From: Chlorobiota bacterium | Lineage (GTDB): Bacteria; Bacteroidota; Bacteroidia; Flavobacteriales; Flavobacteriaceae | NCBI GenBank assembly: GCA_013153655.1 | Contig: JAADEB010000121.1 | Span: forward strand, 1-10,292 | DNA length: 10,292 nucleotides | Reading direction: 5' to 3' | Notes under the pieces: generated by a model | Seen by the model: the letters and a program-made list of their open reading frames with translations, nothing else | Told to the model about the DNA's origin: nothing | Database searches by the model: none | Position numbers and translations under genes: made by a program | Shown: in pieces, positions 8,074 through 10,292 of the stretch | Layout of the letters: every line of letters begins with the position of its first letter | Position numbering within the stretch: position 1 is the stretch's first letter

Positions 8074-8553
8074 ATGAAACGATTCCAAATCCCGGTGTTC
8101 ATCGACGAGTATGAACCCGGCGAACTCCCCGCCGACATACAACAACTCAAACGCCAGGCCGAAATCGCCCGCGATAACGCCTATGCGCCCTATTCCCACT
8201 TTCGTGTAGGTGCCGCCGTGTTGCTCGACAACGGCATCATCGTCACGGGAAGCAACCAGGAAAACGCCGCCTATCCCTCCGGTATGTGTGCCGAACGCGT
8301 GGCCGTATGGTCCGCCGGCGCCCAATACCCCGGCCGTAAAATCCTGAAACTCTACATCACCGCTCGTAGCGAACACAAAACCGTGGACCGCCCCGTGCCC
8401 CCCTGCGGAGCCTGCCGGCAAAGCATCCTGGAATACGAAGTCAAGCAAAACGAACCTATCGAAATATGGTTCTCCGGCGAAAAAGGCCCCGTCTGGAAAA
8501 CGGATTCCGTCAAAAACATCCTTCCGCTTATCTTCGATGGCAGCGATTTGTAA
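8074..8553 (+). CDS. cdd: Cytidine deaminase
   Basis: A 159-residue zinc enzyme that converts cytidine and deoxycytidine to uridine and deoxyuridine in cytoplasmic pyrimidine salvage. Diagnostic motifs are YSHFRVGAAVL (40-50), the nucleoside-binding NQEN (61-64), Cys72-Ala73-Glu74 (zinc ligand and catalytic proton shuttle) and PCGACRQ (110-116), whose Cys111 and Cys114 complete the zinc site. Its length is that of the small tetrameric class, with about 25 extra N-terminal residues. It starts 12 bases after porV. I recall cdd following porV in other Bacteroidota, although no mechanistic link to secretion is known to me. Its last 17 bases overlap the start of the next gene. Confidence 0.95.
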   Translation: MKRFQIPVFIDEYEPGELPADIQQLKRQAEIARDNAYAPYSHFRVGAAVLLDNGIIVTGSNQENAAYPSGMCAERVAVWSAGAQYPGRKILKLYITARSEHKTVDRPVPPCGACRQSILEYEVKQNEPIEIWFSGEKGPVWKTDSVKNILPLIFDGSDL

Positions 8554-10009
8554 AAACATCCGTTCTTTCATCCTCGTTCTTCTTCCGTTTTTCTTGGTAT
8601 CGACGGAAGTGTACGCCCAATATCCCGCCGACACCCTTTATCAAGCTGTCCCCGCCGACACACCGCCCCTGCCCGCTTGGCACGCCTCCGTAACCGACTC
8701 CACCTTGCCCACCCCCATGACCCTGTTCCGCATCACGCGCTACAACGACGATTGGCAATGGTATCCCGTCCACGACTACGCCAAAGTCCAACCCTGGAAC
8801 AGCGATATGAGCCTGTTCAAATACTCCTCCGCCTTGCTCTACGACGCCGCCACCGGCAACATCATCCGCAACCTGCCCGGCGACCTCTGGGAAAGCCGTT
8901 GGTCCCATAACGACCCCAACCTCATCTATTCCTTCCGAACCGACGGCACCGTCAAAAAATATTACGTCGCCCAAGACAGCACCGCCGTCATCCTCCGCCT
9001 CACCGCCTACGAAACCGTCCGCCTGGGTCCCGGCGAAGGCAACACCGATTGGCAGGACCGCTACGTGGCATTGGTGGGAAAATCGGGTCAAGACATGGAC
9101 GTGATTACCCTGGACTTGCAAAACGGACAAACCCTCGCCACGCGCCGCTTCGCGGATGCTTGGAGCAACAACGCCAACGCACCCGAATACATCGATTGGG
9201 TATCGGTGTCGCCCTCCGGACGCTTCACCGTGATCATGTGGAATACACACCTCACTTCCGCCGCCCATCCCCTCCACGGCCACTACGGCGTGGAAGTCTA
9301 TCGCACCGCCGACATGCAATTCCTCCGCCGCATAAGCAATTACGGCAATCATGGCGATTTCCAATACACCCCCGCCGGCGACGAAGTCTTCGTTCAATTC
9401 CACGGCCCCCGGCCTGGCATCACGGCTTATTTCCTGGACCGCGACAGCCTCTTTGCCGTCCACACCAACCCGGATTTCGGCGACGGCGACGCCCATATTT
9501 CCGGTCAGAATTACCAACGCCCCGGTTGGGTATATGTCAGCACCGATCCCGCCCGCGGCGGCCTGGTCTTGGCCGTCAAACTCGACGGCAGCCAAACCGT
9601 GGAATATTTTGCCCACCATTTCAGCAGCGCCGCCAATTACGACAAATCGCCCATGCCCGTTCCCGCGCCCGACGGCATCCGCGTCATGTTCCGTTCCGAT
9701 TTCGGCCGGAGCCAAAACGCCGAGGAAGTCTATGATTTTACGGCCTGTGCCGCTTCCCTTTCCGTGCCCCGCCATCAACAGCCCGTTCCGGTCCTCTACC
9801 CCAATCCCACCTCCGAAAGCCTGCGAACCGCCGGTCTTAGCAAACCCTTCCGCTACCGTATTTACAGTAGCAAGGGACGCCTGATAAAAACCGGACAATC
9901 CCGCCCCGCATATCCTATTTCCGTCGAAAACCTCCGCCCCGGCATTTATTTTCTGCAAGTGGAAACCGCCGCCCGCAGCTTCCTGCTCCCCTTCCTCAAA
10001 CGCCGATAA
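8537..10009 (+). CDS. Secreted beta-propeller-like protein with T9SS type A sorting domain
   Basis: A 490-residue predicted T9SS cargo protein of unknown specific function. A signal peptide (hydrophobic core SFILVLLPFFLV) ends at about Ala27, EVYA before QYP. Residues about 45-410 show a repeating pattern that fits a WD40/TolB-like beta-propeller: short strands with phrases such as SSALLYDAATGNIIRNL, WVSVSPSGRFTVIMW, HGDFQYTPAGDEVFVQF, HISGQNYQRPGWVYVST and PDGIRVMFRSDFG. The conserved-looking histidines at 272 (HGDF) and 320 (HISGQN), with RPGW at 328-331, recall oligogalacturonate-lyase-like and TolB-like propellers, but I cannot assign an enzyme activity. Residues 417-490 form a type A sorting domain: VPVLYPNPTSESL, then YRIYSSKGRLIKTG, then LRPGIYFLQVET, ending in a basic tail KRR. 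The sorting domain should direct export through PorV and cleavage by PorU. The ATG is inside the end of cdd (17-base overlap) and gives an immediate signal peptide, which supports this start. Confidence 0.85.
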   Translation: MAAICKNIRSFILVLLPFFLVSTEVYAQYPADTLYQAVPADTPPLPAWHASVTDSTLPTPMTLFRITRYNDDWQWYPVHDYAKVQPWNSDMSLFKYSSALLYDAATGNIIRNLPGDLWESRWSHNDPNLIYSFRTDGTVKKYYVAQDSTAVILRLTAYETVRLGPGEGNTDWQDRYVALVGKSGQDMDVITLDLQNGQTLATRRFADAWSNNANAPEYIDWVSVSPSGRFTVIMWNTHLTSAAHPLHGHYGVEVYRTADMQFLRRISNYGNHGDFQYTPAGDEVFVQFHGPRPGITAYFLDRDSLFAVHTNPDFGDGDAHISGQNYQRPGWVYVSTDPARGGLVLAVKLDGSQTVEYFAHHFSSAANYDKSPMPVPAPDGIRVMFRSDFGRSQNAEEVYDFTACAASLSVPRHQQPVPVLYPNPTSESLRTAGLSKPFRYRIYSSKGRLIKTGQSRPAYPISVENLRPGIYFLQVETAARSFLLPFLKRR

Positions 10010-10038
10010 GAGGTTTTCTGTACAAAACATCCCTCCTC

Positions 10039-10059
10039 ATAGATAGGGTATGTATCTAT
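10039..10059. terminator. Weak AT-rich hairpin, possible terminator
   Basis: ATAGATA (10039-10045) pairs perfectly with TATCTAT (10053-10059) around a 7-base loop, 30 bases after the secreted-protein stop codon. The stem has only one G-C pair and no clear U-tract follows, so it is a poor rho-independent terminator. It partly overlaps the first copy of the 20-base repeat and may have another role or none. Confidence 0.22.
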
Positions 10060-10156
10060 TTATGACAAATTCAAAAAGGTCAAAGTATGGTTTATTTGTA
10101 TATTTTAATGACAAGGCAAAGCTTACGGCTAATCTTTTTGTATGTTATAATGACAA
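10049..10156. repeat. Three spaced copies of a 20-base direct repeat
   Basis: The copies are TATGTATCTATTTATGACAA (10049-10068), TTTGTATATTTTAATGACAA (10095-10114) and TTTGTATGTTATAATGACAA (10137-10156). Copies 2 and 3 match at 18 of 20 positions, copies 1 and 2 at 16 of 20. Starts are 46 and 42 bases apart, with unrelated spacers of 26 and 22 bases. All end in ATGACAA. Copy 3 has partial dyad symmetry (TTGT and ACAA flanking TTATAA) and abuts the stop codon of the minus-strand gene. They may be protein-binding sites or remnants of a repeat family. Confidence 0.5.
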
Positions 10157-10292
10157 CTAATCCGTTTCTTCCAAATTCTTATTCCCACTATTTTGTTTGA
10201 GAAACTCCTCCACGGCGAATAAACCCATTAGCTTTGTGACGCAGTCCTCATCATCTATTTCCAATTCCACTAACACTTGTTCATCATCCGTC
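10157..10292 (-). CDS. Unrecognised protein, C-terminal 44 residues
   Basis: On the minus strand a frame is open from the right edge (first full codon at 10291) to TAG at 10157-10159. The visible 44 residues are acidic and look protein-like: VLVELEIDDEDCVTKLMGLF, then AVEEFLKQNSG, ending NLEETD. I recognise no family. The amphipathic stretch CVTKLMGLFAVEEFLKQ is probably a helix. Codon use is AT-richer than in the genes to the left, which together with the AT-rich spacer could mean a gene of different origin. No start is visible because the gene continues beyond the window. The short length leaves some chance that it is a random open frame. Confidence 0.5.
   Translation of the reverse strand, partial: TDDEQVLVELEIDDEDCVTKLMGLFAVEEFLKQNSGNKNLEETD

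Larger units (their letters stand above)
10010..10156. other. AT-rich spacer between convergent genes
   Basis: The 147 bases between the + strand secreted-protein gene and the minus-strand gene are very AT-rich: 27 G or C in the 100 bases 10061-10160. They hold three copies of a 20-base repeat and a small hairpin. I see no gene and no strong rho-independent terminator, although a convergent arrangement would be expected to need one. Confidence 0.6.

Noticed and set aside
7339..8634. 431-residue open frame on the minus strand
   Set aside because: It runs antisense across porV, cdd and the start of the client gene, all of which have strong family motifs; its sequence is shadow-like.
10013..10028. 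GTTTT/AAAAC inverted repeat after the client gene as a terminator
   Set aside because: The stem is five base pairs, four of them A-T, with no following T-run, so it is too weak to call.
8528..10030. 500-residue open frame on the minus strand opposite the T9SS client gene
   Set aside because: It is rich in Gly, Val and Ala with no recognisable domain, and is the antisense shadow of a C-rich gene that has a clear signal peptide and sorting domain.
10049..10156. Short CRISPR array
   Set aside because: There are only three imperfect 20-base repeats (16-18 of 20 matches) with spacers of 22-26 bases and no cas gene in view; CRISPR repeats are normally longer and nearly identical.

Overview
The window looks like a chromosomal segment of a Bacteroidota bacterium. 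The evidence is a type IX secretion system (T9SS) pair (PorU sortase and PorV outer-membrane shuttle), a secreted protein with a T9SS type A C-terminal sorting domain, a large Bacteroidota-type signal peptidase I next to a WbqC-family gene, and a textbook Bacteroidota promoter (TTTG, 20 nt, TATATTTG) before porV. Coding sequence is moderately GC-rich and C-rich on the + strand; non-coding DNA is AT-rich.

Layout: (1) 1-369, the 3' end of an FAD/Fe-S oxidoreductase gene, encoding its cysteine-rich CCG domain. (2) 370-775, a gene-free stretch with short heptamer repeats, two pairs of interspersed direct repeats and a possible promoter -7 element. (3) 776-2948, lepB (signal peptidase I) and a WbqC-family gene overlapping it by 11 bases. 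(4) 2995-8553, porU, porV and cdd (cytidine deaminase). (5) 8537-10009, a gene overlapping cdd by 17 bases that encodes a secreted, probably beta-propeller protein with a T9SS sorting domain. (6) 10010-10292, an AT-rich tail with three spaced copies of a 20-base repeat and the 3' end of an unrecognised gene on the minus strand.

How they fit: LepB removes N-terminal signal peptides after Sec export. PorU and PorV then act at the outer membrane, where PorV delivers T9SS substrates to PorU, which cuts off the C-terminal sorting domain and helps attach the protein to the surface. The last + strand gene encodes such a substrate and appears co-transcribed with porV and cdd, so machinery and client sit in one unit. 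The secretion genes belong to known families. The least explained parts are the client protein, the 3-copy repeat at the right end and the heptamer-repeat spacer on the left. I found no CRISPR array, insertion sequence, tRNA or rRNA, and no clearly new multi-gene system.
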